DNA of 64,000 nucleotides from Geomonas diazotrophica (GCF_018919385.1 NZ_JAHLMF010000008.1:248001-312000), one strand, 5' to 3'. Counted from the stretch's first letter, positions 10,317 through 19,520 are shown. Notes: generated by a model from the letters alone, not told the origin. Numbers and translations are program-made.

Positions 10317-13300
10317 CTAGTGCACCTCCGAAACGGGGGCGGCAGCGGCCTTTTTGGCCGTTCCGTGCTTCTTTGAGAACATCTTCGTCACCATGACGAA
10401 GAAGAACGGGATGAAGATAAGGTCGATGAAGGTCGCCGATAACAGACCGCCGGTCACCGCGGTGCCGATGGCGTTCTGGGCGCCGGCACCCGCCCCCTTG
10501 GTGAGAGCCAGCGGCAGCGTGCCGAAGAAGAAGGCGAGCGAGGTCATGATGACCGGGCGGAGCCTGATCTTGACGGCGGTGAGCGTCGCCTCGACAAGTT
10601 CGTGCCCCTGGTGCATCTGGTCCTTGATGAACTGGATGATCAGGATCGCGTTCTTGGTCGACAGACCAATGGTGGTCAGGAGACCGATCTGCAGGTAGAT
10701 GTCGTTCGGGAGCACCCGCAGGGTCACCGCGGTGACCGCGCCGACAAGGCCCAGCGGGAGCATGAGCAGGTTGACGAACGGGATGCTCCAGCTTTCGTAG
10801 AGGGCCGCGACGGCGAGAAAGACCACCAGGAGCGAGATGGCGTAGAGGGCAGGCGCCTGCTTGCCCGCGTTCTTCTCCTCGAAGGAAAGGCCGGTCCACT
10901 CGTAGCTGATCCCCGGAGGGAGCTTGGCGGCCATGGCCTCCATCTCGGCCATCGCCTCGCCGGTCGAGATCCCCTTGGCGGCGTTGCCCATGATCTCGGA
11001 GCTCGGGATGCCGTTGTAGCGCTCAAGGCGCGGCGAGGCGTGCTCCCACTTGGCGGTGGCGAAGGCGGAGAAGGGTACCATCTCCCCCTTGTCGTTTCTC
11101 ACGTACCACTTGTTGATGTCCTCGGGGACCATGCGATAGGTCGCGTCGGCCTGCAGGTACACCTTCTTGACCCTGCCGTTTTGCAGGAAGTCGTTGACGT
11201 AGGAGGAGCCCCAGGCCGTGGCCAGGGTGTTGTTGATGTCCGCCAGCGACACGCCCAAGGCACCCGCGCGCACGTCGTCGATGTTCAGCTTGAACTGCGG
11301 GGTGTCGTCCTGGCCGTTGGGGCGCACCGCCATGAGCTTCTTGTTCTGGCTGGCCATGCCCAGGAGCTGGTTCCTGGCATCCATGAGCGCCTGGTGCCCG
11401 AGGCCGCCGCGGTCCTGCAGCTGGAAGTCGAAGCCGTTGGCCTGGCCAAGTTCGACCACCGCGGGGGGCGAAAAGGCGAAGGCCATGCCGTCGCGGAACT
11501 TGGAGAAGGCGCCCATGGCACGGCCGGCGACGGCCGGTGCCTTCAGGTCCGGGGTGGGACGCAGTTTCCAGTCCTTGAGCTTAACGAAGGCGAGACCCAT
11601 GTTCTGGCCGCGACCGGCGAAGCTGAAACCGGCCACCGTGATCAGGGAGTCGACGCTCTTCTTCTCGTTTTCAAGGAAGTGCTTTTCGACCTTCTCGAGC
11701 ATCTTGATGGTGCGCTCCTGGGTGGCGCCCGCAGGAAGCTGGATCTGGCAGACGATGAAGCCCTGGTCCTCGTCCGGCAGGAACGCGGTGGGGAGCCTGA
11801 GGAAGAAGAAGGCCATGGCGCCGACCAGGCAGCCGTAGAAGATCAGGTAGCGCAGCGGCTTGCCGAAGGAGTTGCCGACGATCGACTCGTACCTGTGGCG
11901 CGCCTTATCGAACATCCGGTTGAACCAGCGGAAGAAGCCGCAGTACCACCCGGACTCGCAGGGCTCGTGCCCCTTGACGACCGGCTTAAGAAGCGTCGCG
12001 CAGAGCGCCGGGGTGAGGATCTGGGCGGTCAGCACCGACAGGATCATGGCGGAGACGATGGTGATGGAGAACTGGCGGTAGATGACGCCGGTGGAACCGC
12101 CGAAGAAGGCCATCGGGATGAAGACGGCGGAGAGCACCGTCGCGATCCCCCAGAGGGCCGAGGTGATCTGCCCCATCGACTTCACCGTGGCGTCGTGAGG
12201 AGAGAGCCCCTCCTCGGTCATGATCCTTTCCACGTTCTCGACGACGACGATGGCGTCGTCGACCAGGAGGCCGATGACGATGACCAGGGCGAACATGGTC
12301 AGGGTGTTGATGGAGAAACCGGCTGCGAAGAGGACGCCCAGGGTGCCAAGGAGAACGACCGGCACCGCGATGGTCGGGATCAGCGTCGCGCGGATGTTCT
12401 GCAGGAACAGGAACATGATGATGAAGACGAGGCAGACCGCCTCCATCAAGGTCTTCACCACCTCCTCCATGGAGATCTTGACGAACGGGGTGGTGTCGTA
12501 CGGGTAGACGACCTTGGCGCCGGCCGGGAAGAACTTCTCCAGCTCGACCATCTTGGTCTTGACCCGGTCCGCGGTGTCGAGCGCGTTGGCGCCGGCGGCA
12601 AGGCGCAGCGCCATGGCGGCGACCGGCTTACCCTTGTAGCGGGCCAGGGTGTCGTAGTTCTCGGTGCCGACGTCGATCTTGGCCACATCCCTGAGCTTCA
12701 CCGTGGAGCCGTCGGAGTTGGTGCGCAGCACGATCTCCTCGAACTGCTCCTGGTTCTGCAGCAGGGTGCGGGCGGTGATGGTCGCGTTCAGCTGCTGCCC
12801 CTGCATCGCGGGCATGCCGCCGAACTGGCCGGCGGAGACCTGCGCGTTCTGGGCCTGCAGCGCGTTGGAGACGTCGTTGGGGGTCAGCTTGTAGTTGTTC
12901 AGCTTGTCGGGGTTCAGCCAGATGCGCATCGCGTTCTGGGAACCGAACACGGTCACCTCGCCCACGCCCTCGATGCGGCTCACGATGTCCTGTACGTTGG
13001 ACACCATGTAGTCGGTCAACTGGTAGCGGTTTAGGCTGCCGTCCTCGGAGACGATGCCGACGATCATCAGGAAGTTACGGGTCGACTTCACCACCTGGAT
13101 GCCCTGCTTCTGCACCACCTGCGGCAAAAGCGGCGTGGCGAGCTGCAGCTTGTTCTGCACCTGCACCTGGGCGATGTTCGGGTCGGTCCCGGCCCTGAAG
13201 GTCAGGTTGATGGAAACCGCCCCGGCGGAGTCGCTCGTGGAGGACATGTAGAGCAGGTTGTCGATGCCGTTCATCTTCTGCTCGATCACCTGGGTGACCG

Positions 13301-13478
13301 TGTCCTGCACCGTCTGGGCGGAGGCGCCCGGGTACATGGCGTTGACCGAGATCTGCGGCGGCGCGATGGGCGGGTACTGGGAGACCGGCAGCGACTTCAT
13401 GGCCAGAAGGCCTGCCAGCATGACCCCGATGGCGATGACCCAGGCGAAGATGGGTCTGTTTATGAAAAACCTGGACAT
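10317..13478 (-). CDS. RND multidrug efflux pump, inner membrane subunit (HAE1, AcrB/MexB-like)
   Basis: A 1053-residue hydrophobe/amphiphile efflux pump of normal family length. It begins [17 protein letters not shown], has the two large periplasmic loops, and in TM4 the proton-relay pair in [18 protein letters not shown] (about residues 400-417). The C-terminal half repeats the fold and ends in a lysine-rich cytoplasmic tail. SD AAGGAG precedes the ATG. It sits between its adaptor (90 bp upstream) and its outer-membrane factor. AcrB-like pumps expel drugs, dyes, bile-type detergents and solvents; the actual substrate cannot be read from the sequence. Regulation is probably by the adjacent TetR protein. 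Confidence 0.95.
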   Translation of the reverse strand: MSRFFINRPIFAWVIAIGVMLAGLLAMKSLPVSQYPPIAPPQISVNAMYPGASAQTVQDTVTQVIEQKMNGIDNLLYMSSTSDSAGAVSINLTFRAGTDPNIAQVQVQNKLQLATPLLPQVVQKQGIQVVKSTRNFLMIVGIVSEDGSLNRYQLTDYMVSNVQDIVSRIEGVGEVTVFGSQNAMRIWLNPDKLNNYKLTPNDVSNALQAQNAQVSAGQFGGMPAMQGQQLNATITARTLLQNQEQFEEIVLRTNSDGSTVKLRDVAKIDVGTENYDTLARYKGKPVAAMALRLAAGANALDTADRVKTKMVELEKFFPAGAKVVYPYDTTPFVKISMEEVVKTLMEAVCLVFIIMFLFLQNIRATLIPTIAVPVVLLGTLGVLFAAGFSINTLTMFALVIVIGLLVDDAIVVVENVERIMTEEGLSPHDATVKSMGQITSALWGIATVLSAVFIPMAFFGGSTGVIYRQFSITIVSAMILSVLTAQILTPALCATLLKPVVKGHEPCESGWYCGFFRWFNRMFDKARHRYESIVGNSFGKPLRYLIFYGCLVGAMAFFFLRLPTAFLPDEDQGFIVCQIQLPAGATQERTIKMLEKVEKHFLENEKKSVDSLITVAGFSFAGRGQNMGLAFVKLKDWKLRPTPDLKAPAVAGRAMGAFSKFRDGMAFAFSPPAVVELGQANGFDFQLQDRGGLGHQALMDARNQLLGMASQNKKLMAVRPNGQDDTPQFKLNIDDVRAGALGVSLADINNTLATAWGSSYVNDFLQNGRVKKVYLQADATYRMVPEDINKWYVRNDKGEMVPFSAFATAKWEHASPRLERYNGIPSSEIMGNAAKGISTGEAMAEMEAMAAKLPPGISYEWTGLSFEEKNAGKQAPALYAISLLVVFLAVAALYESWSIPFVNLLMLPLGLVGAVTAVTLRVLPNDIYLQIGLLTTIGLSTKNAILIIQFIKDQMHQGHELVEATLTAVKIRLRPVIMTSLAFFFGTLPLALTKGAGAGAQNAIGTAVTGGLLSATFIDLIFIPFFFVMVTKMFSKKHGTAKKAAAAPVSEVH

Positions 13479-13567
13479 GGAATAAGCTCCTTAAATCTAG
13501 AGGCGACGTTCTACGTTCTGCGTCTATACGTGGACGTCTGCTGTTTGCGCCTGTGTTGGTTCGCCGA

Positions 13568-14833
13568 CTACTTCTTCTGGGGCTGCGCCGGGGCCGCCGG
13601 TGCTGCGGGTTTTGCACCTGCGGCTCCTGCCGCACCCTGACCTGCCGCGCCGGGTGCGCCGCCGGGGGCGCCCTGCCCTTCGGGGGACAGGAACGGCACC
13701 ACCTTCACCTGGGTGCCGGGACGCGCCTTCTGCAGCCCCTCCAGGATCACCTTCTCGCCCCCCTGCAACCCGGAGCTCACAAGCCACGCGTCACCAACGG
13801 TACGGGCGACCTGGATCGGCCTCGGCTCCACCTTGTTCTCGGCACCGACCAGCATGACAACGGCCTGCCCTGCCGCGTTGCGGGTAACGCCGCGCTGCGG
13901 GATCAGGATCGCCGACTCGTTGATACCCTCTTCCAGGACGGCACGCACGAACATGCCGGGAAGCAGGGTCTGTTTAGGGTTGGGGAACGTCGCGCGCACG
14001 GTGATGGAGCCGGTGCTCTGGTCCACGGTCACGTCGGAGAACTTCAGCGAGCCGGCCGCCGGGTAAGCGGTGCCGTCCTCGAGCAGGAGCTTCACGCGGG
14101 CCTGGCCGGCCTGGTCGCGCTTCAAGAGCCCGGTGGCGAGGCTGCGGTTAAGCTTCAGCATGTCCGAGCTCGACTGGGTCACGTCGACGTACATGGTGGA
14201 AAGCTGCTGGATGGTCGCCAGGGCGGTAGGCTGGTTCGCCGTCACCAGGGCGCCGTCGGTTACGCTGGAACGCCCGATGCGACCGGAAATGGGGGCGGTC
14301 ACCTTGGTGTAGGCCAGGTTGATCCGGGCCGTCTCAACGGCGGCCTTCGCGGAAGCGACGTCGGCCTCGGCCTGCTTCAGGGCGGCGTAGGCGGAGTCGT
14401 AGTCCTGCTTGCTCACCGCGTTGATCTTCACCAGCTCGCGGAAGCGCTCCTCCTTGAGCTTGGCCGGGAGCACGTTGGCTTCGGCGCGCGCCTCGGCTGC
14501 CTTGGCGCTGGCGTAGGCGGCCTGGTAGGTCGCGGGATCGATCTGGTAGAGCACCTGCCCTGCCTTGACGTCGCTACCCTCGGTGAAAACACGCTTCAGG
14601 ATGATGCCGCTCACCTGGGGGCGGACCTCGGCGATCAGATAGGGGGAGGTGCGGCCGGGAAGCTCGGTGGTCAGAGCCACGCGCTGCGGCTTGACCTCGA
14701 TGACACCCACCTCGGGCGGACCCATCGGCGGGCCGCCGGCCTGCTGCTGTTTCTTGCCGCACCCGGAAAGAAGCAGGGAGCCGCTCAGAAGAACAACGAC
14801 GGATAACAACTGTGCCCTGTACTTGATCTGCAT
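13568..14833 (-). CDS. RND efflux periplasmic adaptor (AcrA/MexA-like lipoprotein)
   Basis: A 421-residue adaptor: signal peptide and lipobox LLSGC (about 20-24), lipoyl halves around TELPGRTSPYLIAEVRPQVSG and LAYTKVTAPISGRIG, an alpha-helical hairpin between them, a beta-barrel and membrane-proximal domain. The last 40 residues are a low-complexity Gly/Ala/Pro/Gln tail (PGGAPGAAGQGAAGAAGAKP), longer than in AcrA and probably disordered. SD GAGGTG precedes the ATG. It is the first large gene of the pump operon after the TetR gene and a 26-codon ORF. Confidence 0.93.
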   Translation of the reverse strand: MQIKYRAQLLSVVVLLSGSLLLSGCGKKQQQAGGPPMGPPEVGVIEVKPQRVALTTELPGRTSPYLIAEVRPQVSGIILKRVFTEGSDVKAGQVLYQIDPATYQAAYASAKAAEARAEANVLPAKLKEERFRELVKINAVSKQDYDSAYAALKQAEADVASAKAAVETARINLAYTKVTAPISGRIGRSSVTDGALVTANQPTALATIQQLSTMYVDVTQSSSDMLKLNRSLATGLLKRDQAGQARVKLLLEDGTAYPAAGSLKFSDVTVDQSTGSITVRATFPNPKQTLLPGMFVRAVLEEGINESAILIPQRGVTRNAAGQAVVMLVGAENKVEPRPIQVARTVGDAWLVSSGLQGGEKVILEGLQKARPGTQVKVVPFLSPEGQGAPGGAPGAAGQGAAGAAGAKPAAPAAPAQPQKK

Positions 14834-14899
14834 GAAAACACCTCGTTTGGTTGGTTACTGCCGTGAAAAGGTTTAGGCGGGCCGCGTGCGGGCCGCCGG

Positions 14900-14980
14900 T
14901 TATTTGCGTTTAAAGGAAACCAGGACTACGATGCCGCCCCAGGTAAGGGCGCACAGAATCAGACAAAGTTTCATCAGCAT
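14900..14980 (-). CDS. very small membrane peptide (26 aa) ahead of the RND adaptor
   Basis: A 26-codon frame (MLMKLCLILCALTWGGIVVLVSFKRK) between the TetR gene and the adaptor. It has one transmembrane segment and a basic C-terminal tail, the shape expected of a regulatory or assembly peptide. The upstream sequence CGAGGTGTTTG closely copies the ribosome site in front of the adaptor gene (CGAGGTGTTTT). An alternative start is the second ATG two codons later. I do not recognise it; it could be a leader peptide or an AcrZ-like pump partner. Both roles are inference. Confidence 0.5.
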   Translation of the reverse strand: MLMKLCLILCALTWGGIVVLVSFKRK

Positions 14981-15002
14981 CGGTACAAACACCTCGTATT
15001 AA

Positions 15003-15012
15003 TGAACGTTCA
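15003..15012. promoter_or_regulatory. palindrome TGAACGTTCA, probable second TetR operator
   Basis: A perfect 10 bp palindrome within AATGAACGTTCAAT, located between the TetR stop codon and the 26-codon ORF. It shares the half-site AATGAA/TTCA and the two-base centre with the palindrome in front of the TetR gene, so it is likely bound by the same repressor to control the pump genes directly. Confidence 0.55.
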
Positions 15013-15019
15013 ATCCACC

Positions 15020-15622
15020 TTAGCGACGCAGCGCGTCCCAGCAGGCACCCACCACCTGCTCGATCAGCGCGTCATCCAGCTTGACGAAACCCAGGATGTG
15101 ATCGCGGCAGATGTCCACCAGCGGACCGAAGAAGAGCGAGAAGAGGATGGCCAATTCCAGCGGCTTGAAGATCTGCTGGGCCACGGCCTCGTCGAAGAGT
15201 TCGCTGATGACGTCCTTTCGCCCCTGCCCGAAGATCTTTTCGCGCCGGTGGTCCACGCCGTAGGGGGAGTTGTGGAACTGCTCGACGAAGCGCAGCTGCA
15301 GCGGCTCGCTGATCAGGTGGCGCACCAGCGCCGTCCCGATGTGCACCAGGCGCTCGCGCACCGGTCCTTTCTCGGGATACCCCTGCATCATGACCTCCAC
15401 GAAGCGCTCCTCCACGTTCTTGTAGATCCAGCGAATCAGGTCGTCCTTGTTCTCGAAATAGCGGTAGATGGTACCGGCGCCGACGCCGGCCTTCTCCGCG
15501 ATCATGGCCATGGGGGCGCCGTGGAACCCCTGCTCGGCCACGAGCTCCAGCGCCGCCTGGATGATGGCCTCGCGCTTCTCGGCACACTTGTCCGGTTTTT
15601 CACACTTCTCTGGTTTTTCCAT
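15020..15622 (-). CDS. TetR family transcriptional repressor of the efflux operon
   Basis: A 200-residue TetR regulator. The N-terminal HTH (about residues 17-65) reads EAIIQAALELVAEQGFHGAPMAMIAEKAGVGAGTIYRYFENKDDL in part, with the typical GAGTIYRYF recognition helix. The C-terminal half is helical and hydrophobic as in ligand-binding domains. The N-terminus ahead of the HTH is unusual: MEKPEKCEKPDKCAEK, with a short lysine/proline repeat and two cysteines. It lies upstream of the RND pump on the same strand. A promoter with a palindrome overlapping its -10 region implies autorepression. Confidence 0.92.
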   Translation of the reverse strand: MEKPEKCEKPDKCAEKREAIIQAALELVAEQGFHGAPMAMIAEKAGVGAGTIYRYFENKDDLIRWIYKNVEERFVEVMMQGYPEKGPVRERLVHIGTALVRHLISEPLQLRFVEQFHNSPYGVDHRREKIFGQGRKDVISELFDEAVAQQIFKPLELAILFSLFFGPLVDICRDHILGFVKLDDALIEQVVGACWDALRR

Positions 15623-15638
15623 CGTCTTCCCTCTATGC

Positions 15639-15656
15639 GGAATGAATCTTCATTCC
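15639..15656. promoter_or_regulatory. TetR autoregulatory operator GGAATGAA-TC-TTCATTCC
   Basis: A perfect inverted repeat with 8 bp arms and a 2 bp spacer lies 17 bp upstream of the TetR start codon and touches the -10 element of its predicted promoter. Size, symmetry and position fit a TetR-family operator. The half-site is shared with the palindrome at 15003-15012. Confidence 0.65.
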
Positions 15657-15685
15657 TTATATTCCTCCACCCGCATCCGTGTCAA
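15656..15685 (-). promoter_or_regulatory. sigma-70-type promoter for tetR and the efflux operon
   Basis: On the minus strand a perfect TTGACA (15680-15685) is followed after 18 bp by TATAAG (15656-15661). The start point would fall inside the adjoining GGAATGAA palindrome, as expected for a repressed, autoregulated gene. Confidence 0.6.
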
Positions 15686-15753
15686 TAAGGTATGCCGAAA
15701 AAAACGATTAAATGTGACAAAGGATCCGCAAGCTTTGCATGCAAGAGCGGCGT

Positions 15754-15782
15754 TTGACTCGCGGCTAGTTTTGGAGTAGATT
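15754..15782 (+). promoter_or_regulatory. sigma-70-type promoter for the nitroreductase gene
   Basis: TTGACT at 15754-15759, a 17 bp spacer, then TAGATT at 15777-15782. It lies about 50 bp ahead of the start codon. A palindrome TTGCATGCAA (15735-15744) sits just upstream of the -35 element and may be an activator or repressor site. Confidence 0.45.
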
Positions 15783-15831
15783 TGCCCCCTTGGATCAACG
15801 CCGGCGCTATGCCTTTAGGAGATGGAGAACC

Positions 15832-16353
15832 ATGATCGAACTGTTACGCAAACGCCGCAGCATAAGGAAGTTCACCGACGAGAAGGTGTCCACCGAGGCC
15901 ATGGAGACACTGGTGGAGGCAGCCCTAAGAGCACCCGCTTCTCGCAGCCTCAACCCCTGGGAGTTCATCGTGGTGGATGACCCGCAACTGCTTCAGCAGC
16001 TCTCGCGGGCCAAACAGCACGGCTCCGAGTTCGTGGCGCGCGCCCCCTTGGCCATCGTGGTCTGCGCCGACAGCACCAAGTCCGACGTCTGGGTCGAGGA
16101 CTGCTCCATCGCCGCCATCCTGGTCCAGTGCACCGCCCTTTCCCTGGGGTTGGGGAGCTGCTGGGCCCAGATCCGCAACCGCAAGCACGACGCCCTAAAG
16201 AGCGCGGAGGAGTACCTCCAGGAGCTACTGGGACTACCCGAGGAGGTGAAGGTGGAATGCATCCTCGGCATCGGGCACCCCGCCGAGCGCCCAAGGCCCC
16301 TCCCCGCCGACAAGCTGCAGCGGGAAAAGGTCAGGATGAACCGCTGGTCCTGA
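15832..16353 (+). CDS. nitroreductase family FMN-dependent oxidoreductase
   Basis: A 173-residue nitroreductase-fold protein. The N-terminus MIELLRKRRSIRKFTDEKV carries the FMN-phosphate-binding arginines; APASRSLNPWEFIVVDD and the C-terminal GLGSCWAQIR...ECILGIGHPAERP segment are typical of small homodimeric NAD(P)H oxidoreductases. I chose the ATG at 15832 because AGGAGATGGAGAACC precedes it; an in-frame extension to 15790 adds 14 codons with no ribosome site. It is transcribed alone, away from the efflux block, with its own promoter and terminator. Electron acceptor unknown. Confidence 0.88.
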   Translation: MIELLRKRRSIRKFTDEKVSTEAMETLVEAALRAPASRSLNPWEFIVVDDPQLLQQLSRAKQHGSEFVARAPLAIVVCADSTKSDVWVEDCSIAAILVQCTALSLGLGSCWAQIRNRKHDALKSAEEYLQELLGLPEEVKVECILGIGHPAERPRPLPADKLQREKVRMNRWS

Positions 16354-16387
16354 GACGGCAACAGCAGCGAAAGCACGCCAAAGGAAA

Positions 16388-16417
16388 GGCCCGCCCCTAC
16401 AAGGGGCGGGCCTTTTT
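16388..16417 (+). terminator. rho-independent terminator after the nitroreductase gene
   Basis: GGCCCGCCCC pairs exactly with GGGGCGGGCC across a TACAA loop, followed by TTTTT, 35 bp past the stop codon. Confidence 0.85.
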
Positions 16418-16489
16418 CCGTACGATGGCCAGGGTAAAAAAAGGGCACATCCCCGAGGAGGTTCAAGGGATGCGCCCAATAACACCTGT

Positions 16490-17077
16490 TTAGCCGCCGT
16501 TTATGTCAGATTTGATGTTTTGCAGAAGGGATTTGAGGGATTCGTCAAGCCTCTGCTCAAGCACCCGGCGCACCTCACCCTTCAGCTCCTGGGAGCGGCG
16601 TTGCGGATCGACAGCAGCGACCTCGGGCACCTCCTCGCTTTCGCCGGTAACCGGGCGCCCGCTCGGAATCTGCTCGTAGTGGCCGTGTGGTCCGGTGGAC
16701 CTGCCGCTGTTGCCGGAGAGGGCCAGCACGGTGCCCGCCTCGACCCACTCCCCGGAACGGACGTTCACGGATGCGTTATGGCCGTAGAGGGTGCGGTCGC
16801 CGTTATCGTGCGCGAGGATCACCGTGGCACCGTAGCCGCGGCGCTCCCCCGCGAAGGCCACCCTCCCGCCGCGCGTCGCCCGAACCGGCGTACCGACCGG
16901 CACGGCTATGTCGATCCCGCGGTGAAATGCAAGCTTGCCGCTCCCGAACGGGTCGAGACGCCAGCCGACACCCGAGGTCACCACGCCGTCGACAGGGAGG
17001 GTGCCGCCGGCGAACGCAGGGCGCGCTGCGCTGCACAGAAGGATCGCGAAGATGAAAATGAAGTAGCGTGCCGGCAC
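16490..17077 (-). CDS. M23 family metallopeptidase (LytM-type), secreted
   Basis: A 195-residue protein starting with GTG after CAGGAA. Residues 1-23 form a signal peptide (RYFIFIFAILLCSAARPAFAG). The LytM/M23 core carries the zinc ligands His52 and Asp56 (HRGID) and His133 in HGH, with His100 (LYGH) and His131 as catalytic residues. The family usually shows HxH as HLHFE; here it is HGHYE. After the peptidase core is a 45-residue charged helical tail ending in SLKSLLQNIKSDINGG. It probably cleaves peptidoglycan cross-links or binds murein in the periplasm. It is a single-gene unit. Confidence 0.88.
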   Translation of the reverse strand: MPARYFIFIFAILLCSAARPAFAGGTLPVDGVVTSGVGWRLDPFGSGKLAFHRGIDIAVPVGTPVRATRGGRVAFAGERRGYGATVILAHDNGDRTLYGHNASVNVRSGEWVEAGTVLALSGNSGRSTGPHGHYEQIPSGRPVTGESEEVPEVAAVDPQRRSQELKGEVRRVLEQRLDESLKSLLQNIKSDINGG

Positions 17078-17305
17078 TGGTGTTCCTGACCAAAAGTAGA
17101 TGCGAAGCCCAAAGACAGGAAGCCATCATCAAGTTGCGTGCCAGTTCCCGCACCGTGTGACAACCGGCTGATTCCACGACCGTCTCTGTCGCCGTGGCTT
17201 CGGACGGGGACGCAGGTAGTGGAGAATATTCCCTGGGACTGCAGGATATTCGGCAATCGCCGTATTGGTACGGGGAGAGGGAGAGTGGACCTTGGATTGC
17301 ATCTT

Positions 17306-17340
17306 CAAAAAGAAAAGGGGCCGCTGCAGGGCGGCCCCCC
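17306..17340 (-). terminator. rho-independent terminator for the flavoprotein-rhodanese gene
   Basis: On the minus strand GGGGCCGC / GCGGCCCC stems around a CCTGCA-type loop are followed by TTTTCTTTTT. It ends 26 bp after the stop codon. Confidence 0.85.
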
Positions 17341-17365
17341 ATTTTCGCGTTGGCTGACCTTGCCG

Positions 17366-19039
17366 TTACTGGTCCCGGAAGCGGTAGGGCCAGGCCATGA
17401 TGCCGCCGTCCATGAACTTGACGTCGGCAAACCCGGCCGCGTCCAGTATCTTCTGCGCCTCGTACCCCCTGAGGCTCACCTTGCAGAAGGCGACGATCTC
17501 CTTCTCTTTAGGGAGTTCTTCCAGCCGCTCGCGCAGCGCTCCCAGCGGGATCAGCTTCGCCCCGGCGATGCCGATTTCGCCGTGCTCCGCGGGAGAACGG
17601 ACGTCCAGCAGGATGAAGTCGTCGCCGTCTTCCAGCTTCCTTTTCACCTCGCGCGCCGAGATACCGCGGGCGTGACCGGAAAGCTTGTTCTTCATGATGT
17701 CGGCGGCGACGATGAGGTTGTCCATGGCGGCGCCGTAAGGGGGAGCGTAGGCGAGGTCCAGTTGGGAGAGCTGCTCCGCGCTGGCCTTGAAGGTGATGGC
17801 GGTTGCGGCGGCGTCGAGCCGTTTGTCAACGGCGCCCTCCCCTGCCGCCTGGAGTCCCAGGATGCGGCCGGTGCCGCGCTCGGCGACCAGCTTCAGCAGG
17901 ATCGGTTTCGCCCCCGGGAAAAAGTGGGCGCGGTCCGGCGCCGGAGAGATCACGGTCTCCACGTCGAACCCGTGCCGCAGCGCCTCGCTCTCGGTAAGGC
18001 CGGTCTTGCCCGCGTTGACGTTGAACACCTTGAGGATGCTGGTGCCGATCACGCCGGCAAAGGTCGCTTCGCCGCCGGCGGCGTTGATCCCGGCGACGCG
18101 CCCCTGCTTGTTGGCGGTGCTCCCCAACGGTATGAACACCTTTTTGCCGGTGACCAGGTGAGTGGTTTCGCAGCAGTCGCCGCAGGCGTAGATATCGGGG
18201 TCGCTGGTGCGCAGGTGTTCGTCCACCGCGATGGCGCCGGTCACCCCGATGGCGAGCCCCGCCTCCCGGGCCAGGGCCACGTTGGGTGTCACCCCGGGGG
18301 CGAGCACCACCAGGTCGGCGGCGATCTCCCTGCCGCCGGCAACCACCGTCTGCACCTTCCCCTCGCCGGCAAAGCCGGTGACGGCGCAGCCGGTCAGCAC
18401 CGTCACCCCTTGAAGCTTCACATGCTTCTCCACCACTGCCGCGACCTCGGCGTCGAGCACGCCGGGCAGGAGCTGGTCGCGCATCTCCACCAGGGTCACC
18501 TGCACCCCCTTGCCCTGCAGCGCTTCGGCGGTCTCAAGGCCGATGAGTCCGGCGCCGATGATGCAGGCGGAGGCACCGGCAACCGCCCTCTGCTTCAAAA
18601 GCTCGGCGTCCTCGATCGACTTCACGGTGAATACGTTCGGCAAAGAGACGTTCTCCAGGTCGGGGACGAACGGGGAACTGCCGGTGGCCAGGACCAGCTT
18701 GTCGTAGGGAAGCGCGCTCTCCTCCCCCCCCGCCTCGCGCAGACGGATCATCTTCTGTAGCCGGTCGATGCCGGTCACCTCGGTGTTGGTCCGGACCGCG
18801 ACCCCTTTCACCTTGCTGAAGAAGTTGCGGTCGCGCACCACCCCGACCGGGGTGCTCATCAGTTCCTTCAGGTCCTTGACCGTGTCGGACACGTAGTACG
18901 GGATGCCGCAGGCGCCGTACGATATGAAGCTGCCGCGATCGAGCACGACGATTTCCGCCTTCGGGTCCGTCCTTCTGGCCTTGGCGGCCGCCTTGGCCCC
19001 GGCGGCGTTGGCGCCTATCACCACTATCCTTTTGTTCAT
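17366..19039 (-). CDS. FAD/NAD(P)H disulfide oxidoreductase with C-terminal rhodanese domain (CoA-disulfide reductase / polysulfide reductase-like)
   Basis: A 557-residue flavoprotein. Residues 1-450 are a pyridine-nucleotide-disulfide oxidoreductase: FAD-binding VVIGANAAGAKAA, the single active cysteine Cys44 in ISYGACGIPYY, an NAD-binding IIGAGLIGLETAE, FAD-binding YACGDC and a dimerisation domain. Residues 460-557 are a rhodanese domain with the active loop CKVSLRG. This pairing is known in CoA-disulfide reductases and NADH-dependent persulfide/polysulfide reductases (Npsr, CoADR-RHD). I chose the second ATG (19039) because AGGAG sits seven bases upstream and overlaps the first ATG. It probably forms an operon with the small membrane protein upstream and acts in sulfane-sulfur or redox handling. 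Confidence 0.88.
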   Translation of the reverse strand: MNKRIVVIGANAAGAKAAAKARRTDPKAEIVVLDRGSFISYGACGIPYYVSDTVKDLKELMSTPVGVVRDRNFFSKVKGVAVRTNTEVTGIDRLQKMIRLREAGGEESALPYDKLVLATGSSPFVPDLENVSLPNVFTVKSIEDAELLKQRAVAGASACIIGAGLIGLETAEALQGKGVQVTLVEMRDQLLPGVLDAEVAAVVEKHVKLQGVTVLTGCAVTGFAGEGKVQTVVAGGREIAADLVVLAPGVTPNVALAREAGLAIGVTGAIAVDEHLRTSDPDIYACGDCCETTHLVTGKKVFIPLGSTANKQGRVAGINAAGGEATFAGVIGTSILKVFNVNAGKTGLTESEALRHGFDVETVISPAPDRAHFFPGAKPILLKLVAERGTGRILGLQAAGEGAVDKRLDAAATAITFKASAEQLSQLDLAYAPPYGAAMDNLIVAADIMKNKLSGHARGISAREVKRKLEDGDDFILLDVRSPAEHGEIGIAGAKLIPLGALRERLEELPKEKEIVAFCKVSLRGYEAQKILDAAGFADVKFMDGGIMAWPYRFRDQ

Positions 19040-19100
19040 CAGCATCTCCTTCGAAAGGTCTTAACGCCTCGCACACCCGCCACGGCCGCGTCATACGCGC

Positions 19101-19334
19101 TCATTGAGGGGCTTTTCTCCGCCCCCGAAGATCCGCCACCACCCGGCACGCCAGCAGCGCAAAAGGCCAGGCATGCCAGAACAGGTCGAATACATCGAGC
19201 GGCCGCACCAGGGTACCGGAGAGGAGCATCCTCACCTTGCCGAACAGGTGTGGCTCGGGTACGAAAGGGGCGAAACCGAGCAGCAAGGCGATCGGGATCA
19301 GGGTCCCGTATCCGGGGAGCTTAAGCTTTTCCAA
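19101..19334 (-). CDS. small two-span membrane protein of unknown function, TTG start
   Basis: A 77-residue protein with two likely transmembrane segments: YGTLIPIALLLGFAPFV near the start and FWHAWPFALLACRVVADL near the end. Between them is a conserved-looking stretch HLFGKVRMLLSGTLVRPLDVFDLFWH. The TTG at 19334 is preceded by GGAGG at six bases; the ATG further upstream (19403) has no ribosome site and lies in promoter sequence. I do not know a function. It precedes the flavoprotein-rhodanese gene by about 60 bp and shares its direction, so it may help a membrane-linked sulfur or redox reaction. Confidence 0.7.
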   Translation of the reverse strand: MEKLKLPGYGTLIPIALLLGFAPFVPEPHLFGKVRMLLSGTLVRPLDVFDLFWHAWPFALLACRVVADLRGRRKAPQ

Positions 19335-19394
19335 GTGGTCCTCCGAAAGTGCAGCTACCTGAGCGACCCGGTGCAACCGCGGCCGCAACCGCAC

Positions 19395-19422
19395 AATATA
19401 CATTCGCTTTTTTGCATGTCAA
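19395..19422 (-). promoter_or_regulatory. promoter of the membrane protein / flavoprotein operon
   Basis: On the minus strand TTGACA (19417-19422), a 16 bp spacer and TATATT (19395-19400). The spacer begins TGCAAAA, a half-site matching the palindrome at 19752-19773 in the fmdB promoter. Confidence 0.6.
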
Positions 19423-19481
19423 CATAATTCCATCGTTTACAGCATCGCCACCGCAGGGTGCGGGGCGCATGCGGCCGAAAA

Positions 19482-19520
19482 CAAAAAAAGAGGAGGTCTC
19501 TAGGACCCCCTCTTTTCTGT
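19482..19520. terminator. hairpin terminator downstream of the FmdB-type gene, probably bidirectional
   Basis: On the minus strand AAAAGAGGGGGTC and GACCTCCTCTTTT pair with one mismatch around a CTAGA loop, followed by more Ts. The A/T-rich flanks allow function in both directions. Confidence 0.75.

Noticed and set aside
10602-13034. 810-residue open frame antisense to the RND pump gene
   Set aside because: It is a shadow of a GC-rich coding sequence: low-complexity composition (His, Gly, Asp, Val-rich), no ribosome site, and complete overlap with a clear pump gene. Similar long antisense frames over the ABC fusion and the second pump were rejected for the same reason.
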